Counted from the first letter of the stretch, positions 8,934 to 18,306 are shown. The stretch is DNA of 64,000 nucleotides from Polyangia bacterium (GCA_030424595.1 JAUHWG010000007.1:186001-250000); one strand, 5' to 3'. Notes: generated by a model from the sequence alone, not told the origin. A program made the numbers and translations.

Positions 8934-8951
8934 CATGTCTTATCAGACATG
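8934..8951. promoter_or_regulatory. Operator-like inverted repeat upstream of the FAD enzyme
   Basis: CATGTCT-TATC-AGACATG, two perfect 7-bp arms, 175 bp before the preferred start of the oxygenase gene. The size and symmetry suit a TetR- or MarR-type dimer. No regulator gene adjoins it. Confidence 0.35.
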
Positions 8952-9126
8952 TGACCGAAGACGGCGGTCGTGCGCGGTCCGAGGGCAGGAGCCGGTCGGG
9001 TAGGCGATGGACGAGCTCCTCCCGCCACGCCGTCCTCGGAGCGCTGGTCGTCAGCGCGGGCGGTCACCGGCCCGGCGTCCTGGAGGTGGCGCTGACGAGT
9101 CGCAGATCCTCCCGACCGGGCCCTTC

Positions 9127-10572
9127 ATGGGCAAGCGGGCCTTGGTCATCGGTGGGAGCATCGCCGGGCTGCTCGCGGCGCGTTGCTTGGCGGAGCACTT
9201 TGAGCAGGTCTCGATCGTCGAGCGCGACTATCTCTACGATCGGCCGATCGGCAGGAAGGGCGCTCCACAGGCCCGCCACGCCCATATCCTCTTGGCATCC
9301 GGGGCGGCGATCATCGCCGAGCTCTTCCCCGACATCGCCGCCGACATGCGCTCGGCGGGGGCGATCCCCGTCGACGCGTCGAGCGACATTCGCTGGTTCC
9401 ACTACGGGGTCTGGAAGGCCCGTGACGGCGTCGGCATCACCTTTTACCTGACCAACCGGATGGTCTTTGAGTCGGCGATCCGGAGCCGTGTGCGCGCATG
9501 GGCCAACGTCGAGGTGCTCGACGATCGCGACGTTACAGGCCTCCTCGTCGATCGGTCGACCAACCGGGTGACGGGGGTTCGCTGCCTGCACAAGGGCGCC
9601 CCTGAGCCTGAGGAGATCGAGGCAGACCTGGTCATCGACTGCAGCGGTCGTGGGTCTCGCTCGCCGCGGTGGCTCGTCGACGTCGGCTACCCGCGGGTGC
9701 CGGAGACCGAGGTCAAGATGAGCGTCGGCTACTCATCGCGGGTCTACCGGCTGCCGAGGGGCTTCGATCTCAGCCGTCTACCCCTCGCGGTGTATCCAAA
9801 GCCGCCGGAGACTCGGCGGATGGGGATCATGTTCACGACCGACGAGAAGACGCTCATGGTGCTCCTCGGCGGGTGGTGTCGCGACTACCCGCCGATCGAG
9901 CCGGACGGCTTTGCGGAGTTCGCCGAGTCCTTGCCGGTCCCGGAGTTTCGCGAGCTCTTGCGCGAGGCGAAGCCAGCTCCCGCGATCCACCCGCATCACG
10001 TCCCCTCTGGGCTCCGGCGCCGCTACGAGCAGATGCATGGCTTTCCCGACGGCTACCTCGTGTTGGGGGACGCGCTGTGCTCGTTCAACCCGATCTACGG
10101 TCAGGGGATGTCGGCGGCGGCGCTCGAGGTGCAGGCGCTCCGTCGCTGGCTCGAGAAGCGGCGCAAGAGCGGGCGCGGGGTCTCCGAGACAGGCACTGGG
10201 AGGACTCTTCAGCGCAAGGTGGCGGCGGCGATCTTCGTCCCCTGGCTGCTCGCCGCGGTCGAGGATCTGCGCTTCCCTGAGGTGGTCGGCAAGCGCCCCT
10301 TCGGCCTCTCGATCGTCCAGTGGTACATCAGCCACGTTCTCCAGCTCTCGGCGACCAACCCGAAGATCCTCCGGCGCTTCATGCTGGTCATGAACCTGCT
10401 CGCGGGGCCGGGGGTGTTGCTGGTGCCGCAGGTGCTCTTCGCGGTTCTCTGGCACAGCATCCGAGGTCGCCCGAGCGCGAAGATCGGCGCGTTGGAGCGG
10501 AGGCCTGCGGCCGTGGAGGAGGCCCCAGCGGAGGGCGCCGAGAGCTGTGAGCCGATCGCGCCCCGGGCCTAG
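9127..10572 (+). CDS. FAD-dependent oxidoreductase/monooxygenase
   Basis: 481 residues. The N-terminal Rossmann motif VIGGSIAGLLAARCLAEHFE ends in the acidic VERD. The second FAD motif is LVLGDALCSFNPIYGQGMS (GD motif, about residues 315-335). Together they place it in the aromatic hydroxylase/epoxidase-like flavoprotein group. The region after about residue 400 is hydrophobic (MNLLAGPGVLLVPQVLFAVLW), so it may sit on the membrane, as lipid- or isoprenoid-modifying members do. The ATG at 9127 is chosen because MGKRALVIGG is the standard beginning; an ATG at 9007 would add 40 basic residues. The substrate cannot be told, as no biosynthetic neighbours are present. Confidence 0.8.
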   Translation: MGKRALVIGGSIAGLLAARCLAEHFEQVSIVERDYLYDRPIGRKGAPQARHAHILLASGAAIIAELFPDIAADMRSAGAIPVDASSDIRWFHYGVWKARDGVGITFYLTNRMVFESAIRSRVRAWANVEVLDDRDVTGLLVDRSTNRVTGVRCLHKGAPEPEEIEADLVIDCSGRGSRSPRWLVDVGYPRVPETEVKMSVGYSSRVYRLPRGFDLSRLPLAVYPKPPETRRMGIMFTTDEKTLMVLLGGWCRDYPPIEPDGFAEFAESLPVPEFRELLREAKPAPAIHPHHVPSGLRRRYEQMHGFPDGYLVLGDALCSFNPIYGQGMSAAALEVQALRRWLEKRRKSGRGVSETGTGRTLQRKVAAAIFVPWLLAAVEDLRFPEVVGKRPFGLSIVQWYISHVLQLSATNPKILRRFMLVMNLLAGPGVLLVPQVLFAVLWHSIRGRPSAKIGALERRPAAVEEAPAEGAESCEPIAPRA

Positions 10573-10681
10573 GTGGCTGTGGTGTAAGCCCTGGGCACTG
10601 CAGGTTCAGGCGGAGCCGAGAAGGGGGACGGGGGCCAGCGTGAGCGCGCGGGACATCTGCCCGGAGCTCCGAGGGGACGCT

Positions 10682-12040
10682 CTAGCGGCGCAGGCGTCGG
10701 ATCAGGCGCTTGTGTCCCGCGGCGTCCTTGACGACCTCGAACTCGTCCGAGCCTGACCTGTCGTCGCCTTTTTCGTCGCCGCCCTTGTCGTCGTCGCTGC
10801 CGTCGTCGGCCTGGGAGTCGGCGGGCTCGTCATCGTGGATGCTCATCCGTCCCCGTCGCGTGTCTTCCTTGGAGCGCTTGTCGTCGGTCGCAGCGGCGTC
10901 GTCGTCGTCGCCGAAGTAGCTGCTCGCCGCGCTGATGAGCACACCGCCGCCGATCAGGAAGCACACGGCGAGGAGCAGGAGGATCTGGCGGTTGCGCTTG
11001 GCCGCCTCGCCGGGGCGGGTCATCGGCCCGGTCTCGCGGGTGTATTCGGGGATCGTCGGCAGGCTCGCGTCCGAGGAGAGCGCGGTCGCCGTGGTCGGGC
11101 GGAGGCTGGGTGGCGCCGAGTCGGCCGGAGCGGCGAGGCTGCGCAGGGCATTGCGGACCTCGCCCGCGCTCGCCGGACGTTGCGCAGGGGCGCGGGCCAG
11201 GAGAGCGTCGCAGAGCTCGTCGAGGGCCTCGGGGACGCCGTTGCCGGCGACCTCTCGGAGGCGAGGCGCCGGCGAGCGCATCTGTTGGCTGACGATCCCG
11301 GTCAGGCTGTCGCCGCTCCACAGAGCGTCGCCGGTGACCGACTCCCAGAGGATCACCCCGAGGGCGTAGAGGTCTGTCCGCGCGTCGATCCGATCGCCGA
11401 CCGCCTGCTCGGGCGCCATGTATCCCGGCGTGCCGAGGACCAGGCCGAAGCTCGTCAGGGGCTCGCTGGTGCTGGCGGTCGGCACCGTGGCCTCGGCGCT
11501 GAGGCTCGCGATCCCGAAGTCGAGGACGATCGCCAGGGGCGCGCCGTCGTCCCGCTCGCCGACGATGATGTTGTCGGGCTTGAGATCGCGGTGGATGATC
11601 CCGAGGTTGTGGGCGGTGGCGAGGGCGTCTGCGATCTGGGCGGCGATCTCCGCGGCTCGCGGCCAGGGGAGGGCGCCCTTGTGGAGGAGAGCCCGCAGCG
11701 AGGGGCCACGGGCGAGCTGGGTGACCAGGTAGGCGCCGCCCTCGGGGAGCTCGCCGTAGTCCACGGCCGAGGCGATGTGCGGGCTCTCGATCTGGGCCGT
11801 CGCCATCGCCTCGCGCGAGAAGCGGGCGGCGATCTTGGGATCGCTGGCGATCTCTGGGCGGATGATCTTGAAGGCGACCTCCTTGCGCAGGCGGAGGTGC
11901 TCTGCGACGAAGACGGCGCCCATTCCCCCCTCGCCGAGGATACGGACGAGGCGGTAGCGATCGTCGAAGACCCGGCCGATCCAAGACGCATAGGCGGGCG
12001 CCTCTTCGGACTGTGTCCCCATCGCGGCGTCAGTATACAC
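10682..12040 (-). CDS. Ser/Thr protein kinase, single-pass membrane protein
   Basis: 452 residues. Hanks-type kinase domain about 30-290: Gly loop GEGGMG (36-41), ATP lysine K58, catalytic IIHRDLKPDN (D152), metal-binding DFG (174-176) and GTPGYMAPEQ. A Ser/Thr/Pro-rich stretch is followed by one membrane segment (about 350-371, ILLLLAVCFLIGGGVLISA). The outside part is short and charged (SDDDKGGDEKGDD) with no sensor fold. A Met seven residues in is an equally good start. The gene lies alone, 3' of the carbonic anhydrase and a long hairpin. The substrate is unknown. Confidence 0.93.
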   Translation of the reverse strand: MYTDAAMGTQSEEAPAYASWIGRVFDDRYRLVRILGEGGMGAVFVAEHLRLRKEVAFKIIRPEIASDPKIAARFSREAMATAQIESPHIASAVDYGELPEGGAYLVTQLARGPSLRALLHKGALPWPRAAEIAAQIADALATAHNLGIIHRDLKPDNIIVGERDDGAPLAIVLDFGIASLSAEATVPTASTSEPLTSFGLVLGTPGYMAPEQAVGDRIDARTDLYALGVILWESVTGDALWSGDSLTGIVSQQMRSPAPRLREVAGNGVPEALDELCDALLARAPAQRPASAGEVRNALRSLAAPADSAPPSLRPTTATALSSDASLPTIPEYTRETGPMTRPGEAAKRNRQILLLLAVCFLIGGGVLISAASSYFGDDDDAAATDDKRSKEDTRRGRMSIHDDEPADSQADDGSDDDKGGDEKGDDRSGSDEFEVVKDAAGHKRLIRRLRR

Positions 12041-12076
12041 GCGGCCGCTCTAGGATAGCTGTACAGCAGCCCGCGG

Positions 12077-12119
12077 CGACAGGCTGGCGCGCCGGCCTGC
12101 GGGGCGCGCCAGCCTGTCG
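12077..12119 (-). terminator. 17-bp perfect hairpin after carbonic anhydrase gene
   Basis: CGACAGGCTGGCGCGCC and its exact complement flank a 9-nt loop. It lies about 130 bp downstream of the carbonic anhydrase stop and just upstream of the kinase gene, both on the minus strand. It probably terminates the former. There is no T-tract on either side. Confidence 0.5.
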
Positions 12120-12142
12120 AAAATGAGACCTAGACCGGCATT

Positions 12143-12185
12143 CGGTCGCGGCCGGTCGCGGCCCGATCGCGGCCCGATCGCGGCC
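12143..12185. repeat. Four 10-11 bp GC-rich tandem units
   Basis: Units CGGTCGCGGC, CGGTCGCGGCC and two CGATCGCGGCC in direct order, between carbonic anhydrase and kinase genes. No function is assigned. Confidence 0.7.
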
Positions 12186-12246
12186 GAAGCTGTACAGGCC
12201 GCTCGGACACCCCGAGGGGGTCGAGCGGAGGCGAGCGCGGTCGTTC

Positions 12247-12876
12247 CTAGAGGTCGAGCTCGTAGATCTCCATGATGTCGCGGAGAACCGCGTTCATGTC
12301 GATCTCGAGATCGATGATCTTGCCCGAGGTGAGGTCGAGGACCCAACCGTGCACCGTGATTGCGCTCCTACGGTAGGCCTTCTGGACCTCGGCGATCTTG
12401 GCGACGTTGATGCATTGCTCCTGAACGTTGAGCTCGACGAGTCGCTTGTAGCGCAGATCGTCGTCCTCGATCTCGTTGAGCACCTTGCGGTGGAGGCGAT
12501 AGACGTCGCGGATCTCGCGGAGGTAGGGGTTGAGGATTCCGAGGTCCTTCGCCCCCATGGCCGCCTGCACGCCGCCGCAGCCGTAGTGGCCGCAGATGAC
12601 GATGTGCTTCACGTTGAGGTGGACGACCGCATAGTTGATCACGCTCGCGGCGCTGAGATCGGTGTTGATCACCAGGTTGGCGATGTTTCGGTGGACGAAC
12701 ACATCGCCGGGGTTGAGGCCCATCATGTCCTCGGCCGTCACGCGGCTGTCGGAGCAGCCGATGTAGAGGATGTCCGGGGCTTGGCCCTTCGACAGGTTGG
12801 TGAAGTACTCGGGATCACCGCTGAGTTTCTCGGCGACCCAGCGCTCGTTGTTGCGGAATATTTCGCTGATCTGCAT
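12247..12876 (-). CDS. Beta-class carbonic anhydrase
   Basis: 209 residues. Reversible hydration of CO2 to bicarbonate in the cytoplasm. The zinc ligands are C41, H97 and C100 (IGCSDSRV and ICGHYGCGG), with the catalytic Asp43/Arg45 dyad. The length and the sequence HRNIANLV match the plant-like/Can subgroup. The gene stands alone on the minus strand with a strong hairpin downstream. Nothing nearby suggests a carboxysome or a specific carboxylase, so supply of bicarbonate to general metabolism is likely. Confidence 0.95.
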   Translation of the reverse strand: MQISEIFRNNERWVAEKLSGDPEYFTNLSKGQAPDILYIGCSDSRVTAEDMMGLNPGDVFVHRNIANLVINTDLSAASVINYAVVHLNVKHIVICGHYGCGGVQAAMGAKDLGILNPYLREIRDVYRLHRKVLNEIEDDDLRYKRLVELNVQEQCINVAKIAEVQKAYRRSAITVHGWVLDLTSGKIIDLEIDMNAVLRDIMEIYELDL

Positions 12877-13128
12877 GATTTTCGGCGGCCCTGCGCGACG
12901 AGCCTACGGGTGGTGGCGGGTGTTTGCAACTCGCGCGACGGAGCATCCGCGGCACGCGGTCGTGGCTAAGATGATCGCCTCCACGGCTGCTACGTACAGA
13001 CGCTGATCCAAAGACCTCGTAGGCGTCGTCGGTGTCAGGGTCTATGCCGCGCGCTACGTTGGGAGCGGCGGCCGCGGGGCGTTTGGATGGGGAAAAGACG
13101 GCGATCGCCGGGGCGAACCGCCCTGCGG

Positions 13129-16092
13129 TCATCGTCGGTCTTTACCCTCAGGGATCGCTGCGGCGCTCTCCTGCGTTTCGTTCTCCGAGGTCGGGGACGT
13201 GTCGAACTCGGGGTCCTTGTCCCGCAGCCACGCGAGGAGTTGGCGCCCCTCGGGTTGGTCGAGCGCCCGCGCCTCGCGGAGGTTGACGAAGGCTGCGCGG
13301 GCGAGCTCGCTGGACCTCGACGTCGCGCCGGGATCGGCGGAGAGCTCGATCGCAAGGATCGACTGGGCGTGTCCGAGCTGGGCGCGCGGCGGTGACTCGA
13401 CCGACTCGTAGCGGGCGATGGCCGCCTCCGCGTCGGCGATCGCGGCCGCGGTGTCGCCGAGCGCTTGGTGGTTGGCGGCGCGCTCGACGAGACCGATGGC
13501 GTAGTTGCGGTGATCCTCGCCGACCGAGGCCGTGAGCACTCGGATGGCCCGTTCGGCGTACGCTTGGGCGGTCGCGGGCTCGCCGAGGTAGCGGTGGACA
13601 CTGGAGAGGTTTAGGAGGATCACCGCGGTGTCGGGGTGGTCCTCGCCGAGGGCCTGGGTGCGCCGCGCGAGGGCCTCCTCGTAGAGCTGGCGGGCCGCCG
13701 GGAATCGGCCGAGGCTGACGTGCGCGGTGGCCAGGTTTTGCAGGCTGCGGGCGACGTCCGGATGGTTCGGCTGGAGGTTGCGCCGGTTGAGCTCGAGGGC
13801 CTCCTCGAAGAGGACGATCGCGGCCTCGACCCGTCCGGCGGCGAGGTTGGCGGCGGCGAGGTTCGCCGTGACGCGGACGACCTCGGGGTGGCCTTTGCCG
13901 AAGATCGACTCGGCGATCTCGTTCGCCTCGGCGAGCGCGCGGAGGGCCGCATCGTGCTCGTCGAGGATGCTGCGCGCCATGCCGATGTTGGCGACGGCGG
14001 TGACGAGATCGATGCTCTTCGGGCCGTCGACGCGTAGAGCCGCCGCCTTGGCGCGCTCGAAGGACTCCAGCCCGGCGTCGATCGAGCCGCTGCGGATCGC
14101 CAGGGCACCGCGGACGGTCTCGATCCTCGACGCCTGCGCCCCCGGGCCGCCGCTGCGGCGGGTGATCGCGGTCAGGAGCTTGTCCCAGCGATCCGCCGCC
14201 TCGATCTTGGCGAGGTGGTAGCCCTCGACCAGGAGGAGGCCGACGCTCGCCTCGAGGGCGATGTCATCGTAGCGGCTGGCCTCGGCGGCCCAGAGCGCGG
14301 CCATCAGCGCGTCCCGGGACGCCTCGTAGTCGCCGGTGCGCTCGAGGATCCGGCCCCGGAGCGCGTGGGATTCGGCGACGAGCGGTGTGTAGTCGAGCTC
14401 GATCGCCCGCGCGACGAGGGTGTCGACCGCCGCGAGGGCCTCATCCTGGCGACCGGCGAGGAAGGTGACGAGGGCCCGCCGCAGCTCGTCGCGGTGATCC
14501 TCGACCGCGGCGGCGAGGGTCGGGTCGTCGGGCGCCGCGATGCCGCTCACCAGCGACTCCGTCGACGCACAGTCGTCGAGCGGGCGGAGCTCGGAGGCGA
14601 TCTTGACCGCCCGTTCGACGGCGGCGTCGTCCGCCGCCTGGAGGAGCTCGGTCGCCGCCCTGAGGTCGCGCGCGTGTCGATCGAGGCAGGCCAAGCGGAG
14701 ATCGTAGAGAGTGTCCGAGCTGCCGCCGCGGTCGTGCTCTGTGCAGGCCTCGCTTCGTTGGGCTCCGAGCTCGCCGGCATAGTGATCGAGGCGCTCCGCG
14801 ACCCGGTCCCAGGTCGTCGTCGCATAGGGGACGTTGGACCCGAGGATCGCCGCCTTCGCGGCGTCGCGGCGTTCGCCTGCCCAGGCGGGATCGGTCTCGC
14901 CGAGCTCGGCGCAGCGGCGGGCCGCAGCCTCCTCGTCGTGGTGCTGTCGCTGGTAGACGTTCGCCCCGGCGAGGCCGGCGATCGTCACGAGGGCGGCGAG
15001 GCTGAGGGCCCGCCTTGCGGTCCTCGCACGGTCTCGCTCGAGCGCGCCCAAGAGCTCATCCATGGTCTGCCAGCGCAGCTCCGGATCGCGTTGGAGGCCG
15101 CGGGCGATGGTCTTGCGCAGCCACGCGGGGGCTCGGCTGTCCTCGGGCGGCGGCCTCGGCTCCTCGGTGACGATCGCCCGGCGGACCTGGACCAGGGTCT
15201 TGCCGGCGAAGGGGCGACCGCCGAAGAGGCACTCGTAGAGGGTCACGCAGAAGGCGAAGATGTCGGAGCGGACATCTGCCTCATCGCTCAGGTAGATCTC
15301 GGGGGCGATGTAGGCCGGGGTTCCAGAGAGATGACCGCTGTTGATCGAGGGGCTGGAGGCCGAGGTCGTGGCCTTGATCGCCAGCGGCTCGCCCGGGTGC
15401 GAGAGGCCAAAGTCGAGGACTCGGACCCGCCCGTTCTCGCCGACGAGGACGTTTTGCGGCTTGAAGTCGCGGTGGATGATCCCTGCGTCATGGACCGCCT
15501 TGAGGCCCCGACCCGCGCCGACGAAGACCTCGACGATCTCCCGCCAGCTCCTCGGCCGGAGCCGGAGCCACTCGCTCAGGGTGACGCCGACGACGTACTC
15601 CATCGCGACGAAGATCTGCCCCTGCTCCTCGCCGAGGTCGTAGACCTGGACGACGTTGGGGTGCGAGAGCCGAGCCATGGCCTTGGCCTCGCCGAGGATC
15701 CATGAGGCGTCGAAGGGCGAGCCTGGGTCGGGATCGCGGAGGAGCTTGATCGCCACCTTTCGGTCGAGCTCCTCGTCGTAGGCGGCGAAGACGATCCCCA
15801 TGCCGCCCTGACCGAGCACCCTCAGCAGGGTGTAGCGGCGCAGCCGAGCGCCCTCTCCGTGCTCGACGCGGGCTCGGAGAATGTCGGCGAGGGGGGCTCG
15901 GAGCTCGCGAAAGGAGGCCGTCGTCCTCGGGGCCCGCGTCGCATCGCTCGCGCTGATGGACGACCCCTCTGCCGCTCCCGGATCACGCTCGTGGAGGATG
16001 ATGGTCTGACCGTCCTGGCCGGTCGGGCTCCCGTCGTCGCCGTCGCCGTCGCTCGGCGTGGATCGCTTCGGGTCGCGGGCCATACCTGTCAA
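13129..16092 (-). CDS. Ser/Thr protein kinase with C-terminal TPR repeats
   Basis: 987 residues. The N-terminal 80 residues are disordered. The kinase domain spans about 87-350, with GQGGMG (94-99), K116, HRDFKPQN (D209), DFG (227-229) and GTPAYIAPE. A membrane segment lies about 356-378 (LSLAALVTIAGLAGANVY). The remaining 600 residues are helical and contain a run of TPR units in the second half (for example HPEVVRVTANLAAANLAAG, HPDVARSLQNLATAHVSLG and HPDTAVILLNLSSVHRYLG) of the kinesin-light-chain type. This kinase-TM-TPR layout is widespread in myxobacteria. The TPR part probably binds a protein partner. Start alternatives differ by three residues. Confidence 0.95.
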   Translation of the reverse strand: MTGMARDPKRSTPSDGDGDDGSPTGQDGQTIILHERDPGAAEGSSISASDATRAPRTTASFRELRAPLADILRARVEHGEGARLRRYTLLRVLGQGGMGIVFAAYDEELDRKVAIKLLRDPDPGSPFDASWILGEAKAMARLSHPNVVQVYDLGEEQGQIFVAMEYVVGVTLSEWLRLRPRSWREIVEVFVGAGRGLKAVHDAGIIHRDFKPQNVLVGENGRVRVLDFGLSHPGEPLAIKATTSASSPSINSGHLSGTPAYIAPEIYLSDEADVRSDIFAFCVTLYECLFGGRPFAGKTLVQVRRAIVTEEPRPPPEDSRAPAWLRKTIARGLQRDPELRWQTMDELLGALERDRARTARRALSLAALVTIAGLAGANVYQRQHHDEEAAARRCAELGETDPAWAGERRDAAKAAILGSNVPYATTTWDRVAERLDHYAGELGAQRSEACTEHDRGGSSDTLYDLRLACLDRHARDLRAATELLQAADDAAVERAVKIASELRPLDDCASTESLVSGIAAPDDPTLAAAVEDHRDELRRALVTFLAGRQDEALAAVDTLVARAIELDYTPLVAESHALRGRILERTGDYEASRDALMAALWAAEASRYDDIALEASVGLLLVEGYHLAKIEAADRWDKLLTAITRRSGGPGAQASRIETVRGALAIRSGSIDAGLESFERAKAAALRVDGPKSIDLVTAVANIGMARSILDEHDAALRALAEANEIAESIFGKGHPEVVRVTANLAAANLAAGRVEAAIVLFEEALELNRRNLQPNHPDVARSLQNLATAHVSLGRFPAARQLYEEALARRTQALGEDHPDTAVILLNLSSVHRYLGEPATAQAYAERAIRVLTASVGEDHRNYAIGLVERAANHQALGDTAAAIADAEAAIARYESVESPPRAQLGHAQSILAIELSADPGATSRSSELARAAFVNLREARALDQPEGRQLLAWLRDKDPEFDTSPTSENETQESAAAIPEGKDRR

Positions 16093-16223
16093 CGGGACAA
16101 GCGTAGCACCGGCACTCGGCGCTGGACCTTCTCAGGGTCGCCGCGCGGTGGGGCGATTGTGCGTCCTATGCCAATGGAGACCCGTCTCCTTGTGGGTTCG
16201 GCGGGGGGCCGAAGAGGAGGACG

Positions 16224-16922
16224 TCACACGCCCGCGGCGGGCTCAGCTGCGATCGACTCCAAGTAGCGCGCGAGCCCTCGGCTCTCATCCTCAGTGAAGA
16301 CCTCGTCGCGGATCTCGAGCTCGCCTATCCGGTCGAGGCGGAAGTCGCGGAAGCCCTCGCGCAGCCGGCAATAGGCGCCGAGGGTCCAGGCGTGGCCCCA
16401 GAAGGCGAGACATATAGGTTCGATCGTCCGCAGGCTCGAGGTGCCGTCTTCGCGGGTGTAGGCGAAGCGCACGAGGTTGCGGCTGGCGATCGCCGCGTGC
16501 AGAAGGTCCATTCGCTCGCCGTCCCGGGCGCGACGGCGCGTCGCCGGAGCGTAGACCCGCGAGCGCTCGCTCTGCTCCTTGAGATCCTTGGGGAGGACGG
16601 CCTCGATCTTGATCAGAGCGCGCTGCGAAGCGTGGGCCAGGCGCGCGCCGGCGAAGGCTCCGACGAAGCGCGCGCCGATCACCAGCGCCTCGAGCTCGTC
16701 CCGATCAAACATCAGCGGAGGAACCTCCGCGCCATGACGGAGGACGTAGCCGATCCCGGCTTCGCCCTCGATCGGGACGCCTGAGCGCTGGAGGTCGGCG
16801 ACATCGCGATAGATCGTCCGTTGGGAGACTTCGAGCGCGTCGGCGAGCTGCCGCGCGGTTCGGTGAGAGCGACGGCCGCGGAGCGCTTGGATGAGGAGAA
16901 AGAGGCGATCGGCGCGTCGCAT
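16224..16922 (-). CDS. YafY/PafC-type HTH-WYL transcription regulator
   Basis: 232 residues. The N-terminal DeoR-like HTH (about 1-60) includes RTARQLADALEVSQRTIYRDVADLQRSGVPI. The C-terminal half is a WYL-type domain with degenerate signature residues (RFAYTREDG, IEPICLAFWGHAWTLGAYCRLREGFRDFRLDRI). Such proteins sense small ligands or nucleic acids. Upstream on the same strand lies a VOC protein, a common pairing in actinobacteria and myxobacteria, so control of that gene is plausible. Confidence 0.9.
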   Translation of the reverse strand: MRRADRLFLLIQALRGRRSHRTARQLADALEVSQRTIYRDVADLQRSGVPIEGEAGIGYVLRHGAEVPPLMFDRDELEALVIGARFVGAFAGARLAHASQRALIKIEAVLPKDLKEQSERSRVYAPATRRRARDGERMDLLHAAIASRNLVRFAYTREDGTSSLRTIEPICLAFWGHAWTLGAYCRLREGFRDFRLDRIGELEIRDEVFTEDESRGLARYLESIAAEPAAGV

Positions 16923-17189
16923 GGAGGACCTCGGGGGCTGTGGAGCGTCGCACCGAGAGCGGTCGACGTCGGCGGGCTCGCGCCCCGTCGTGTGACAGCG
17001 CGTCGGAGGAGCACGGCCCGCTTCGGCGGAGCTCGCCCGGCGGAGCTCGCCTCCGCAGCCCCGCGGACGCTCGGCGATGTCGTCTGGGATGAATAGCCGG
17101 AGGGCTGGCCTCGCTGCCGGGAGCGAGGGCGGCGAAGGGCCTGCGAGAGCTCGCGGGACTCTTCGCCGTCCCTGCGCCTCGACGGCCTC

Positions 17190-17573
17190 CTAGGCTGCGG
17201 CGCTCGTCCTTGAGTAGATGCCGACCCGATTGCCTTCGCTGTCGCGGAGCTGGGCGAAGAACCCTCCGTCGTCGGGCAGCGCTGTCGCCGGGAAGAGGGC
17301 CTCGCCGCCGGAGGCCTGGAGGCGTGCGAGGGTCGAGCGGACGTCGTCGACCTCGAGGTAGACAACAGAGCCGGTGGTGGCCGGCTCGTAGCCCTCACAC
17401 TCGACGAGCGCGCCGGTCTGCTGGGCGCCTTCGCAGGGGAAGATCGCCATCTTCATCGGCCCCATCGTCTGCCGCTTGAGCTCTTTGCCGAAGAGGCTCT
17501 CGTAGAAGGTGCAGGCGCGGGCGAGGTCAGCGGTGGGAATCTCGAACCAGGCGGGGGTGGGGGAGGTGAGCAT
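17190..17573 (-). CDS. VOC-superfamily (glyoxalase/bleomycin-resistance-like) protein
   Basis: 127 residues, one VOC module pair: PAWFEIPTADLARACTFYESLFG at the start and SVVYLEVDDVRSTLARLQASGG to FFAQLRDSEGNRVGIYS at the end. These are the usual metal-site beta-alpha-beta-beta-beta halves, although the metal ligands are degenerate. The ATG at 17573 follows AAGGAAAGGAACG, an excellent ribosome site; the frame open to 17726 is not needed. It lies upstream of the WYL regulator on the same strand. The substrate is unknown. Confidence 0.88.
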   Translation of the reverse strand: MLTSPTPAWFEIPTADLARACTFYESLFGKELKRQTMGPMKMAIFPCEGAQQTGALVECEGYEPATTGSVVYLEVDDVRSTLARLQASGGEALFPATALPDDGGFFAQLRDSEGNRVGIYSRTSAAA

Positions 17574-17915
17574 GATCGTTCCTTTCCTTGAGGTGTGTAC
17601 GGTCCCTTCGTGGACCGGGGCCGGTCTTTGGCCCGCGCTCAAGGTAAGGGAGGGCTGCTGACAGCGTTGTGTCAGCATAGGGCAGCAGCTTCCGAATCGT
17701 CGGAGCGGGCCCACGCGGGTCGGCATCCGTCGGCTCTAGGAGCCCGTGGCAAGAGTCCCGCGAGAGACTCGACGAGCATGGCGGCGCCTCACGACCCAAC
17801 CTAGGGACTTCAGCTCACCTCGCCTCTGCCGGGAGGCCACGCAGGGCGCAGCGGCGACCTTGCCCGCGAGGACTCGCAGGCCTCGCAGGCCCCGAAGGTC
17901 GGGTCGCAGGGTCGC
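17574..17915. other. Intergenic region, no gene seen
   Basis: 342 bp between the VOC gene start and the DUF202 gene end. It should contain the VOC promoter, but I cannot identify its elements. A short direct repeat CTCGCAGGC lies near 17873-17890. Confidence 0.4.
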
Positions 17916-18299
17916 CTAGCTGACCGCGAGGTAGACCGCGAGGCCCACGCCCAGGGCGATCACCATCATGGCTGCGCTGACGAGCACGCCGTTCCCCGGC
18001 GGGCTGCTGGCGGGGTCGATCAGGCGCGAGTAGGCGAAGGTCCGCTGGGCGCCGGCGACGGCGATCAGCACCCCCACCAGGATGAGGATGATCCCGGTGA
18101 CGTGAGCGACGGCGGAGCTGGTGGTCGCCGCGGTCTTGACCCCGCCGAACATCTCCAGGAAGAGGCTGAACTTGGCGACGACCAGGCCGAAGCCCATCAG
18201 CGCGATCGCGGTCCGGATCCAGGCGAGGAGCGTGCGCTCGTTGGCCAGGCGGTCGCGGATCTGTCCGTTGGGGTAGGTCGTTGGTTCTGCCTCGGGCAT
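17916..18299 (-). CDS. DUF202 (YidH-type) membrane protein
   Basis: 127 residues. DUF202 signature RDRLANERTLLAWIRTAIALMGFGLVVAKF, followed by two more membrane helices (HVTGIILILVGVLIAVAGA and VSAAMMVIALGVGLAVYLAV), so three spans in total. No biochemical function is established for the family. The gene starts 7 bp after the rlmH stop and is probably co-transcribed with rsfS and rlmH. Confidence 0.88.
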   Translation of the reverse strand: MPEAEPTTYPNGQIRDRLANERTLLAWIRTAIALMGFGLVVAKFSLFLEMFGGVKTAATTSSAVAHVTGIILILVGVLIAVAGAQRTFAYSRLIDPASSPPGNGVLVSAAMMVIALGVGLAVYLAVS

Positions 18300-18306
18300 C
18301 GGCGGA

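Larger units (their letters stand above)
8614..9126. other. Intergenic region, hairpins and one operator-like dyad
   Basis: This 513-bp gap has no gene I can support. It begins with two strong hairpins (8613-8634 and 8666-8689) and contains a 7-bp inverted repeat at 8934-8951. The FAD-enzyme frame is open back to an ATG at 9007, but that extension is Arg/Pro-rich and unlike the family. Confidence 0.5.
12057..12197. repeat. Paired AGCTGTACAG sites upstream of the kinase gene
   Basis: AGCTGTACAG occurs at 12057-12066 and again at 12188-12197, 131 bp apart, each containing the 8-bp palindrome CTGTACAG. Both lie between the carbonic anhydrase stop and the kinase start. They may be operator half-pairs, but no factor is known to me for this exact site. 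Confidence 0.35.
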
